DNA of 64,000 nucleotides from Candidatus Poribacteria bacterium (GTDB lineage: Bacteria; Poribacteria; WGA-4E; WGA-3G). The stretch is taken from NCBI GenBank assembly GCA_022827185.1, contig JAJDTM010000030.1, positions 62,001 to 126,000 on the forward strand. Direction: 5' to 3'. Positions within the stretch are counted from its first letter, which is position 1. Each line of letters opens with the position of its first letter. Below, one piece after another: positions 53,129 through 61,261 of the stretch. The notes below the pieces were generated by a model. The model was not told the DNA's origin. It worked only from the letters and a program-made list of their open reading frames with translations, and made no database searches. The position numbers were made by a program, and so were the translations under genes.

Positions 53129-53205
53129 AATGCCTTCATGATATGCGATTCCGAAAAAAATGTCAAGTGCTAAGAAAAACCCTTTCAGAAATCTTTTTAA
53201 ATTAT

Positions 53206-53234
53206 TTGCTTTTTTTCTAAAAATATTCTATAAT
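53206..53234 (+). promoter_or_regulatory. candidate sigma-70 promoter for the adhesin
   Basis: TTGCTT at 53206-53211, a 17-base spacer, and TATAAT at 53229-53234 in an AT-rich stretch. If used it gives a leader of about 470 bases. Confidence 0.5.
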
Positions 53235-53514
53235 TTAAGTTAGATACAGTCTTTATAGTTTAATAATCTAAATTAAAACATAAATTGACTTACTGTAACC
53301 CAAGATGTTACACGGTCAGTTTCTTGAACCCAACACCGAATGTCCGATGACAAAAATGCAAAGTAGATGCCTCAATACTAACACTGCAAAATCGGCTTTC
53401 GCTGTGCCTCATATTGAGGATGCACGCAGTGAGAGTGTGCGCTGCGGCTCAGGATGTTCGTTGCTTCTGTGTATTATTAACACAGAGTTAACTGTGCTAT
53501 CTGCATGGTTAACA

Positions 53515-53525
53515 CCCCCCCCCCC
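53515..53525. repeat. poly-C tract (11 C) in the adhesin leader
   Basis: Eleven C residues in a row, the longest homopolymer of C or G noted in the window, about 190 bases before the adhesin start. Such tracts often vary in length by slipped-strand mispairing. Confidence 0.9.
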
Positions 53526-53594
53526 GCTTAATATTTAACAAGTATCACATTTCACGAGATAGTATAGCCTTCAGGGTTATTTTCTTTTTGTCGT

Positions 53595-53642
53595 GCCCGC
53601 GCGTTCCGTCTCGCACGGAACGTTTCGTCGCGGGCTGTTTTT
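53595..53642 (+). terminator. strong hairpin with T-tract in the adhesin leader (attenuator-like)
   Basis: Outer arms GCCCGCG/CGCGGGC and inner arms CGTTCCGT/ACGGAACG are followed by TGTTTTTG. A second stem GCATTC/GAATGC (53646-53666) follows. This is a classic intrinsic terminator 70 bases before the adhesin ATG. Confidence 0.75.
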
Positions 53643-53713
53643 GTTGCATTCGGCTTTGCTGAATGCGTCTTATCTCTACCACTTTCTATTGAATACCGAT
53701 AAAGGAGTTTATC

Positions 53714-56700
53714 ATGAAACTGCTATTTGAAAAGAAAAGATATATTCTATCAATTTTCCTGACGATTTTGATGGTTTTTTGCACACATATATCCGGCTAT
53801 GCGGATGAGAACAGTGCCCCCGTATTCACCGACGGCGACAGCACAACACGGTCTATTGCTGAAAACACCGCTTCCGGTGTCAATATTGGCAGTGTGATCG
53901 CTGCGACGGATGCGGATAACGATGTCTTAACCTATACTTTAGGTGGCACGGATGCGTCCGCGTTTCGTATTGTTTCCACATCTGGGCAGCTTCAAACTAA
54001 CGTTGCCTTAAATTATGAAACGAAGTCGTCTTATTCTGTGTCGGTTTCTGTCTCTGATGGCAATGGTGGGAGTGATAGCATCGCTGTCACGATCAATGTT
54101 ACCGATGTCAATGAGAAACCGAGTTTCAACATCTTTGGTAGGGTCACACTTTCCGTCGCAGAAAACACGGCTTCTGGCACCAACATCGGCACTCCCTTCC
54201 AGGCTACAGATCCTGATAGTGGGGATACACTGACCTATTCGCTTCAGCGCGGTGATAAGGATTCGTTTCGTATTAACGCAAACACAGGGCAGCTGCGAAC
54301 CCACGCGGCACTTGACTATGAAACGAAGCACTCTTACAGCAATCTGGCGGTCCGCGCGACTGATAGCCAGGGTCTCGTCAATAGCGTCCTCGTCACTATC
54401 AACGTTACAGAGGTCAATGAGAACCGCGCCCCCGCGTTCAGTGAAGGAAATAGCACGACTCGGTCTATTGCTAAAAATGCCAGTTCCAATACAAACATCG
54501 GCACTGCGATTACTGCGACGGATGCGGATAACGATGTGCTTACGTATACTTTGGGTGGCACGGATGCGTCCTCATTTAGCATCGTTTCCACATCTGGGCA
54601 GCTCCGAACCAACGCTGCCTTGGATCGTGAAACGAAGACCTCTTATTCTGTGTCGATTTCTGTCTCTGATGGGAATGGCGGGAGTGATAGTATCAGCGTC
54701 ACGATCAATGTCAGGGATGTTGATGAAACGCCTGCAAACAACGCGCCGAGCTTCACGGATGGCATCAGTACCACACGGTCTGTTGCGGAGAACACCCGTT
54801 CAGGCAGAAACATCGGAAGTCCGGTCACTGCGACGGATGCGGATACTGGTGACGCACTCACCTATACTTTGAGTGGCACGGATGCATCTTCATTTAGCAT
54901 TGTTTCTACATCAGGACAACTCCAAACTAACGCTGCCCTAAACTATGAAAGCAAGTCGTCCTATTCGGTGTCGATCTCTGTCTCCGACAGCAACGGCGGT
55001 AGCGATAGCATCGCCGTCACGATCAATGTTACCGATGTCAATGAGAAACCGAGTTTCAGCATTTCTGGTAGGGTCACACTTTCCGTCGCAGAGAACACGA
55101 CTTCCGGCACCAACATCGGCACTCCCTTCCAAGCCACGGATCCCGATAGTGGGGATACACTGACCTATTCGCTTCAGCGCGGTGATAAGGACGCGTTTCG
55201 TATTGACGCAACGACAGGGCAGCTGCAAACTCGCGCGGCTCTTGACTATGAAACGAAGCGCACTTATAACGATCTGGCGGTCCGCGCGACAGATAGCCAA
55301 GGTCTCATCAATAGCGTCCTCGTCACCATCAACGTTACAAATGTCAATGAGAACCGCGCGCCTGCATTCAGTGATGGCACCAGCACCACACGGTCTATCG
55401 CCGAAAATACCGTTTCCGGCACAAATATCGGTTCTGCGATTGCTGCGACGGATGCGGATAATGATACCTTAACCTATACGCTGGGTGGCACGGATGCGAG
55501 TTCATTTAGCATTGTTTCCACATCCGGACAACTCCAAACCAACGCTGCACTAAACTATGAAAGCACGTCGTCCTACTCGGTGTCTGTGTCTGTTTCTGAT
55601 GGCAATGGCGGCAGCGATAGCATTCCCGTCACGATCAATGTGACGAACGTCAACGAGGCACCCACTTTCGCAACTACCACCACGACGCGCGCTATCGCAG
55701 AGAACACGGCAACCAATCAAAACATCGGCGCAGCTCTCACCGCAACGGATGTCGATAGTGGGAGTACACTCACCTATTCGATCCCGACAACAAGGGATGC
55801 CGCCGCCTTCAGCATTGACAGCAATACAGGGCAACTGAAAACAAAGGATGCCCTGAACTATGAAAACGACACCTCCTATACGGTCGTTGTGACGGCTTCC
55901 GACGGCAGTTTGACCGATACGATCACCGTCACGATCAGTGTCACAAACGTCAATGAGGCACCGGCGTTCGCTACCGGAACAAGCATCAGTAATATTTCTG
56001 CCACCAAAGGCACGGCAATCACCTCCGTGACCTTGCCAGAAGCAACGGATCCTGATGCGAACACTACTATCACATACACGGTGACACCGACACTCCCTGC
56101 CGGGTTGACCTTTACGGCTTCAACGCGCGTCCTCTCAGGAACGCCTACGGCTGTTTCGGCTTCAACGACTTATACCTATACGGCAAGTGATAGCACCCTT
56201 TCAGACACCTTGACGTTCACAATTCAAGTGAGCGCGCCTGCTAATAACCCACCGACGTTCACCGATGGCACCAGCACCACACGGTCTGTTGTGGAGAACA
56301 CCCGTTCAGGCAGAAACATCGGAAGTCCGGTCGCTGCGACGGATACGGATACCGGCGACACTTTAACCTATACCCTCGGTGGCGCGGATGCGTCCTCATT
56401 TAGCATTGTTTCTACATCAGGACAGATCCGAACCAAGGCTGCCCTAAACTATGAAAGCACGTCGTCCTACTCGGTGTCTGTTTCTGTTTCAGATGGCAAT
56501 GGCGGCAGCGATAGCATTCCCGTCACAATCAATGTTACCGATGTCAATGAGAAACCGAGTTTCAACATTTTTGGTAGGGTCACACTTTCCGTCGCAGAGA
56601 ACACGGCTTCTGGCACCAACATCGGCACTCCCTTCCAAGCCACGGATCCCGATAGTGGAGATACACTGACCTATTCGCTTCAGCGCGGTGATAAGGACGC

Positions 56701-58414
56701 GTTTCGTATTGACGCAACGACAGGGCAGCTGCAAACTCGCGCGGCTCTTGACTATGAAACGAAGAGTTCTTACAGCAATCTGGCGGTCCGAGCGACCGAT
56801 AGCAAGGGTCTCGTCAATAGCGTCCTCGTCACCATCAACGTTACAGATATAAATGAGAATATAAATGGGAACCGTGCACCCGCGTTCGATGATGGCAGTA
56901 GCACGACCCGTTCTGTTGCAGAGAATACAGTATCTGGCACAAATATTGGGGATCCGGTCGCTGCGACAGATGCGGATACCAGCGACACCTTATCCTACAC
57001 GCTTAGTGGCACGGATGCGTCCTCATTTAGCATTGTTTCCACATCAGGGCAACTCCAAACCAGCACAGCACTGGATTATGAAACCAAGATATCCTATTCG
57101 GTCACCGTCTCTGTCTCCGATGGCAATGGTGGGAGCGATAGTATAGCCGTCACGATCAATGTTACCGATGTCAATGAGAAACCGAGTTTTAGCCCTTCGG
57201 GTAGGGTCACACTTTCCGTCGCAGAGAACACGGCTTCCGGCACCAACATCGGCGATCCCTTCCAAGCCACAGACCCTGATAGTGGGGATACACTGACCTA
57301 TTCGCTTCAGCGTGCCGATAAGGATTCGTTTCGTATTAACGCAAATACGGGGCAGCTGCAAACCCACGCGGCGCTTGACTATGAAACGAAGAGTTCCTAC
57401 AGCAAACTGGCTGTCCGCGCGACTGATAGCGCGGGTCTCGTCAGTAGAGTCCTCGTCACGATCAATGTAACGAATGTCAATGAAACGCCTGGAAACAACA
57501 CGCCGAGTTTCACGGATGGCACCAGTACCACGCGTACTGTTGCGGAAAACACGGCTTCCGGCACCAACATAGGCACTGCTGTCGCTGCGACCGATTCGGA
57601 TAGCAGTGATACCTTGACTTATAGTCTCGGCGGCACCGATGCATCCTCATTCAGTATTGTCAGCACGAGCGGGCAGCTCCAAACCAGTGCAGCACTGGAT
57701 TATGAAACCAAGACATCTTATTCGGTCACTATCTCTGTCTCTGATGGCAACGGTGGGAGCGACTCTATTGATGTCACCATCAACGTCACAGATGTCAATG
57801 AGACTGGAGCCACCGTAAGCACTAATATTACAACTTGTTCTGTTAGCCATAAAAGTGGCAATGTATATGATGTAACAATTGAGGGCACTGTAACTGGCAA
57901 CCGAAACGTAAGATTTCTTACAGTTCATGGATATGTAAATGATGATCCAAATGAAATAGGTAGAGACAGTGTTGGATTTCTTGATGCAGGAGAGACCAAG
58001 AACTTCAGTATTACTGGCACTTGGACCCATGATGGTAGCACAAGCCAGGAGTGTTCTGTGGTCCTGACTTATCAGATTTTAAGAGGAGGAAACAATGCAC
58101 CTGTCGCCCAATTAGTCCCATCGGAAACGGCCCTGCTCCCCAACTTCCCGAACCCGTTCAACCCAGAGACGTGGATACCGTATCAGCTCGCCAAACCCGC
58201 CGAGGTTACGCTAACGATCTACGATATCCGCGGTCGTATCGTGCGGACGTTGCGATTGGGGCACCAACCTGCAGGTATGTACCGGAGTCGGAGCAAAGCG
58301 GCGCATTGGGATGGACGGAATCAGCTCGGTGAACAGGTTGCGACAGGCATATATTTCTATACCCTCAAAGCCGGCGATTACATAGCAACCCGCAAACTGT
58401 TGATACGGAAGTAG
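53714..58414 (+). CDS. giant cadherin-repeat surface protein with T9SS-type C-terminal tail
   Basis: 1566 residues. A signal peptide (about 1-30) precedes around a dozen cadherin-like repeats to about residue 1360. Two repeat types alternate: one with TRSIAENT, ATDAD, LTYTLGGTDAS, FSIVSTSGQL and SVSDGNGGSDSI; the other with VTLSVAENTASGTNIG, ATDPDSGDTLTYSLQ and LAVRATDS. A He_PIG-type Ig domain is at about 752-842 and a unique domain at about 1365-1460. The C-terminus (LLPNFPNPFNPETWIPYQL, IYDIRGRIVRTL, ATGIYFYTL, TRKLLIRK) is a FlgD-like/Por_Secre_tail-type sorting domain. Ca-binding DxD and DVNE motifs recur. It should be a long adhesin on the cell surface. AAAGGAG precedes the ATG. Confidence 0.93.
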   Translation: MKLLFEKKRYILSIFLTILMVFCTHISGYADENSAPVFTDGDSTTRSIAENTASGVNIGSVIAATDADNDVLTYTLGGTDASAFRIVSTSGQLQTNVALNYETKSSYSVSVSVSDGNGGSDSIAVTINVTDVNEKPSFNIFGRVTLSVAENTASGTNIGTPFQATDPDSGDTLTYSLQRGDKDSFRINANTGQLRTHAALDYETKHSYSNLAVRATDSQGLVNSVLVTINVTEVNENRAPAFSEGNSTTRSIAKNASSNTNIGTAITATDADNDVLTYTLGGTDASSFSIVSTSGQLRTNAALDRETKTSYSVSISVSDGNGGSDSISVTINVRDVDETPANNAPSFTDGISTTRSVAENTRSGRNIGSPVTATDADTGDALTYTLSGTDASSFSIVSTSGQLQTNAALNYESKSSYSVSISVSDSNGGSDSIAVTINVTDVNEKPSFSISGRVTLSVAENTTSGTNIGTPFQATDPDSGDTLTYSLQRGDKDAFRIDATTGQLQTRAALDYETKRTYNDLAVRATDSQGLINSVLVTINVTNVNENRAPAFSDGTSTTRSIAENTVSGTNIGSAIAATDADNDTLTYTLGGTDASSFSIVSTSGQLQTNAALNYESTSSYSVSVSVSDGNGGSDSIPVTINVTNVNEAPTFATTTTTRAIAENTATNQNIGAALTATDVDSGSTLTYSIPTTRDAAAFSIDSNTGQLKTKDALNYENDTSYTVVVTASDGSLTDTITVTISVTNVNEAPAFATGTSISNISATKGTAITSVTLPEATDPDANTTITYTVTPTLPAGLTFTASTRVLSGTPTAVSASTTYTYTASDSTLSDTLTFTIQVSAPANNPPTFTDGTSTTRSVVENTRSGRNIGSPVAATDTDTGDTLTYTLGGADASSFSIVSTSGQIRTKAALNYESTSSYSVSVSVSDGNGGSDSIPVTINVTDVNEKPSFNIFGRVTLSVAENTASGTNIGTPFQATDPDSGDTLTYSLQRGDKDAFRIDATTGQLQTRAALDYETKSSYSNLAVRATDSKGLVNSVLVTINVTDINENINGNRAPAFDDGSSTTRSVAENTVSGTNIGDPVAATDADTSDTLSYTLSGTDASSFSIVSTSGQLQTSTALDYETKISYSVTVSVSDGNGGSDSIAVTINVTDVNEKPSFSPSGRVTLSVAENTASGTNIGDPFQATDPDSGDTLTYSLQRADKDSFRINANTGQLQTHAALDYETKSSYSKLAVRATDSAGLVSRVLVTINVTNVNETPGNNTPSFTDGTSTTRTVAENTASGTNIGTAVAATDSDSSDTLTYSLGGTDASSFSIVSTSGQLQTSAALDYETKTSYSVTISVSDGNGGSDSIDVTINVTDVNETGATVSTNITTCSVSHKSGNVYDVTIEGTVTGNRNVRFLTVHGYVNDDPNEIGRDSVGFLDAGETKNFSITGTWTHDGSTSQECSVVLTYQILRGGNNAPVAQLVPSETALLPNFPNPFNPETWIPYQLAKPAEVTLTIYDIRGRIVRTLRLGHQPAGMYRSRSKAAHWDGRNQLGEQVATGIYFYTLKAGDYIATRKLLIRK
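54100..57380 (+). repeat. near-identical internal DNA repeats in the adhesin
   Basis: Four blocks starting with GTCAATGAGAAACCGAGTTT (about 54108, 55038, 56539 and 57171) are nearly identical over roughly 200 bases each. Others coding for the first repeat type are also close. Such blocks allow recombination to change repeat number. Confidence 0.85.
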
Positions 58415-58460
58415 TTTATGAGTTGTCAGTTTGCCTCGCAGTGAGAGTTATCAGTTCTCA

Positions 58461-58546
58461 GTTAAGAGGGGAACTTATCAGTCACATTTCCCTCTTAACC
58501 GACAAGAGACCGGGAACTTCAAAGCCAAAACTTTGGGGTTCCCTTT
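58461..58546 (+). terminator. two hairpins after the adhesin gene
   Basis: GTTAAGAGGGG pairs with CCCTCTTAAC (58461-58499). GGGAACTTCAAAG pairs with CTTTGGGGTTCCC (58512-58543, with G-T wobbles) and is followed by TTTCTCT. The second is a likely intrinsic terminator. Confidence 0.6.
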
Positions 58547-59231
58547 CTCTGAGTAATCCCTAAAATCCCATAAATCACATCTCTACAGAGATACCATCCC
58601 CACGGGATTCAGGAGGTTTTTGGAGTCTCCAAGGTTTCCGCGTAGGATCCGGTTCGGTTGGAATGCAGATCGCAAATGTAAAGCTAAGACAAATTTTGCC
58701 GCGTGTGGGCAAAATTTGGGTGAGTACACCGCAAAACCGAACCTACCAGTCTGAGGTCTGGGACGGTTATTTTTTTTAAATTGACACTTATGGTGCGGTT
58801 CCAAACCGCACCTACTGGGCCTGGGGACTACCGAGTTATTTTCTTAAATTTCATGCAACCGCATCGGATACTCCGCGAAAACCTTCAGCTCCGGCATCCC
58901 CTAAATAGTGCTGTTAAACAAGAAGCCGACGACTGAGATGGGATAAATCCGGTTCGGTTAGGAAACCGAACCTACCGGTCCTTGGAACCGAGACGGGATT
59001 CAAGAGGTTTTTTTGAAGTCTTCAAAGTTTCCGCGTCGTATCCGGTTCGGTTGCAAACCGAACCTACCGGTCCTGGGTCTGAGACGGTTGTTGTTTCTAA
59101 AATTGACACTTATGGTGCGGTTTGCCACCTCACCGGAACTGAGCCACAAACTTTTCATATCCCAAAAGTCCTCTTGAGTTCCGCAGGAACGGTATGTTTA
59201 TAGAATTTTTGGAAAATAAAGTCAAAAAAAG

Positions 59232-59260
59232 TTGACAAACACCTACAGATGGTATATACT
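59232..59260 (+). promoter_or_regulatory. sigma-70 promoter for the tRNA pair
   Basis: TTGACA at 59232-59237, a 17-base spacer, and TATACT at 59255-59260. The tRNA-Leu begins 16 bases after the -10 box, and the initiator tRNA follows, so one transcript probably carries both. Confidence 0.85.
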
Positions 59261-59275
59261 ATTAACACTCTTTGC

Positions 59276-59361
59276 GGTCGAGTGGTGGAATCGGTAGACA
59301 CAACGGACTTAAAATCCGTCGCCCGTAAAAAGGTGTGAGGGTTCAAGTCCCTCCTCGACCA
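59276..59361 (+). tRNA. tRNA-Leu (anticodon TAA)
   Basis: Acceptor arms GGTCGAG and CTCGACC pair fully. The D-arm has GTGGAATCGGTAGACAC, the anticodon loop CTTAAAA gives anticodon TAA, a long variable arm (class II) is present, and the T-arm is GAGGGTTCAAGTCCCTC. CCA is not encoded. Confidence 0.97.
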
Positions 59362-59384
59362 TGATTTAGGATCATAATTCTTGC

Positions 59385-59458
59385 CGCAGGGTAGAGCAGC
59401 CAGGTAGCTCGTCGGGCTCATAACCCGGAGGACGGGGGTTCAAATCCCCCCCCTGCAA
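59385..59458 (+). tRNA. initiator tRNA-fMet (anticodon CAT)
   Basis: The acceptor stem CGCAGGG/CCCTGCA has a C1-A72 mismatch, the hallmark of bacterial initiator tRNAs. The anticodon stem has GGG/CCC next to the loop CTCATAA. The D-arm and T-arm (CGGGGGTTCAAATCCCCC) are intact. CCA is not encoded. It follows tRNA-Leu by 23 bases. Confidence 0.95.
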
Positions 59459-59518
59459 TCCTTTTTCAACCCTTCCCTACAATCTCCTTGAACTTTTTCC
59501 ACTCTTTTGGTAAGATGA

Positions 59519-59659
59519 AAACCGATATTCAGAATATATAACACAGGATATCTGTTTGCCAACGAACACTTTCCAAACACACTTTTAGCAGTTGATCCTG
59601 TCGGTAAATTGGTAATGACATCTGTAGACATCAAAGCGTCTGCATCAATAAATCAATAG
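59519..59659 (+). pseudogene. remnant of a PAGKLATTWG-tailed secreted protein
   Basis: An open frame without a start reads LLAVDPVGKLVMTSVDIKA then a few residues and stop. The VDPVGKL part matches the tail shared by seven proteins of the window, with the downstream T-x-W changed. No signal peptide or domain remains. It lies directly upstream of another tailed gene, in the position of a tandem partner, so it is probably a decayed copy. Confidence 0.6.
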
Positions 59660-59672
59660 ATTGGAGGAACCT

Positions 59673-60341
59673 ATGCGTTATTCCAATGTAGCAGCTGTTA
59701 TATTTATAGTCGCCATATTAACTCCGATTGCATCAGCAGGGATATGGCAAGAAAACTTTGATAAAGGGCTTCCTGACGGATGGAACGAAGTCAAAGGGGA
59801 ATGGAAGATCGTAAAGGGTGCCTATGCCGAAACCTCGGGGGCAGAGTACGCCAAGACAATGTTCGGTGATGAAGATTGGACGGATTACACCCTTGAGGTA
59901 GATTTAACGTTGGTGAAAAATGTGAACGTGAATGCAGCGGGGGTGTTAATCCGTGCCGATACAGACGGAGATAACGGCATGCGATTCTGGATTCGCACAG
60001 ACCAGCATAAATGCCAATTCTCCCGATGGAGAGAGAATCAATGGGACCACATCAAAACCCCTTTACCCGTTGAACCGGAAGTCGGCGAAACCTATCGTCT
60101 TAAGATCGTTGCAGAGGGACAGAATTACCAATGCTTTGTCGATGATGAACTCCTGTTCGACGGAAAAGATGATATGAAATTCCGGGACAGTGGACGTATC
60201 GGATTTATTACGCACACGGCAAACGTCCATTTTGATAATCTGAGCATTGACGGAGAAGATATCCCTGCCTTTGCCGTTGAACCAAATGGCAAACTCACAA
60301 CTCGCTGGGGACAGTTGAAAGCAGTTGCTCAGATTCAGTAA
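59673..60341 (+). CDS. secreted DUF1080-like protein with PAGKLATTWG-type tail
   Basis: About 222 residues. The signal peptide is 1-22 (VAILTPIASAG). The mature domain (WQENFDKGLPDGWNEVKGEWKI, YTLEVDLTLVKN, AGVLIRADTDGDNGMRFWIR, YRLKIVAEGQNYQCFVDDELLFDG, SGRIGFITHTANVHFDNLSI) is a concanavalin-like, 3-keto-disaccharide-hydrolase/DUF1080-type sandwich. The tail is FAVEPNGKLTTRWGQLKAVAQIQ, slightly longer than in the others. The ATG at 59673 follows GGAGG. The PhyH gene starts 16 bases after its stop. Confidence 0.88.
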   Translation: MRYSNVAAVIFIVAILTPIASAGIWQENFDKGLPDGWNEVKGEWKIVKGAYAETSGAEYAKTMFGDEDWTDYTLEVDLTLVKNVNVNAAGVLIRADTDGDNGMRFWIRTDQHKCQFSRWRENQWDHIKTPLPVEPEVGETYRLKIVAEGQNYQCFVDDELLFDGKDDMKFRDSGRIGFITHTANVHFDNLSIDGEDIPAFAVEPNGKLTTRWGQLKAVAQIQ

Positions 60342-60357
60342 CAGATAGGAGATAACG

Positions 60358-61206
60358 ATGGTAAGTGTTGAACGCCCATCTGAAATAGGCACACCCCGAT
60401 GGAACGGTCCACAACAACGGCAACTCCCTTTCGCACTTAATACTGCTGAAATTAAGGAATATCGTGAGAACGGATTCCTCATTCTCCGTAATGTATTCCA
60501 ACCTGAAGAGATTGAGACCTACCGCCAAGAGGCAGAACAGATTGTTGCGCGTGCATTTGCATTGAGCCGTGAATTTCAACTCGAACCGAAATACAACCTT
60601 CGCTTCGAGATGCTGGCGGACGGTCAACCGTGGAAAATTGACCCGTTTGTGAGCATTTCGCCGCTATTTTCTGCACTCGCTCGTGATAGGCGGATTATGG
60701 ATCGGTTGGCATCCCTATATGATGGCTATGAAGCAGTGCTGTTCAAAGATAAACTCATCTTCAAACCACCGGACAGCCACGGTAACGGACTGCACCAAGA
60801 TTACAATTGGTGGCAAGGTTTTCCGCAGAGTCTCCTTACGGTTTCAGTCGCCCTTGATGCAAGCACGAAAGAAAACGGGTGCACAGAACTATGGACGGGG
60901 CATCACCAAGGATTTCTGCATGAACCCGGTTCGCTTGATAAAGGTTCGATAGCTCCAGAACGCCTCGCCAACGAGGAACACGTCTACGTGGATTTAGCCC
61001 CTGGAGACATAGCGATCTTTACGTGTTTTACGCCACATGCCGCGGCATCCAACAAATCAAACAGTCCTCGGCGCATGTTGTTCCTCAGCTACAACGACAG
61101 CCGAGATGGCGAGCACTACACCGCTCACTACGAACATTTCCGCTGGTATCGGACACGTCCAGATCGTACACCAGAAGCGGAACGGTCGAAGTATTACTTT
61201 CTTTAA
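60358..61206 (+). CDS. phytanoyl-CoA dioxygenase (PhyH) family protein
   Basis: 282 residues. Iron ligands H146-x-D148 in LHQDYNWWQG and H227 in TPHAAASN; R238 or R239 is the 2-oxoglutarate ligand candidate. The FKDKLIFKPPDSHGNGLHQDYNWW and GDIAIFTCFTPHAAASNKS segments match a well-known PhyH branch. Cytoplasmic. GGAGA precedes the ATG. It follows a tailed secreted protein and precedes a WD40 gene by 56 bases on the same strand; a functional link is not evident. Confidence 0.93.
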   Translation: MVSVERPSEIGTPRWNGPQQRQLPFALNTAEIKEYRENGFLILRNVFQPEEIETYRQEAEQIVARAFALSREFQLEPKYNLRFEMLADGQPWKIDPFVSISPLFSALARDRRIMDRLASLYDGYEAVLFKDKLIFKPPDSHGNGLHQDYNWWQGFPQSLLTVSVALDASTKENGCTELWTGHHQGFLHEPGSLDKGSIAPERLANEEHVYVDLAPGDIAIFTCFTPHAAASNKSNSPRRMLFLSYNDSRDGEHYTAHYEHFRWYRTRPDRTPEAERSKYYFL

Positions 61207-61261
61207 CGCAATTTGACACACCCCACATACCTGATTTCTCTCATCCTTAAGGAGAAATTTG

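Larger units (their letters stand above)
53129..53713. other. long AT-rich leader of the adhesin gene
   Basis: 585 bases without a supported gene. It holds a candidate promoter (TTGCTT 53206-53211, 17-base spacer, TATAAT 53229-53234), a paired CCTCAATA/TATTGAGG stem (about 53370-53424), an 11-C homopolymer at 53515-53525, and two hairpins at 53595-53666. No known riboswitch fold was recognised. AAAGGAG precedes the ATG. Confidence 0.6.
58415..59275. repeat. intergenic repeat cluster
   Basis: No gene is supported in these 860 bases. A module with GGATTCA, GGTTT, TTTCCGCGT and ATCCGGTTCGGTTG occurs at 58603-58660 and 58993-59053. It is followed in both by ACCGAACCTACC, GACGGTT and TTGACACTTATGGTGCGGTT (58736-58800 and 59058-59123). 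A third CCGGTTCGGTT/AACCGAACC pair lies at 58949-58976. A stem CAAATTTTGCC/GGCAAAATTTG is at 58690-58718. Confidence 0.75.

Noticed and set aside
53273..53713. Cyclic-di-GMP or other known riboswitch in the adhesin leader
   Set aside because: I looked for conserved riboswitch cores and saw only simple stems. No consensus core was found.
54008..57367. Many 70-200-codon frames on both strands inside the adhesin
   Set aside because: They recur with the cadherin DNA repeats in alternative frames and lack start sites. They are shadows of the long gene.
59440..59634. 64-codon minus-strand frame
   Set aside because: It is antisense to the tail remnant and overlaps the initiator tRNA end.
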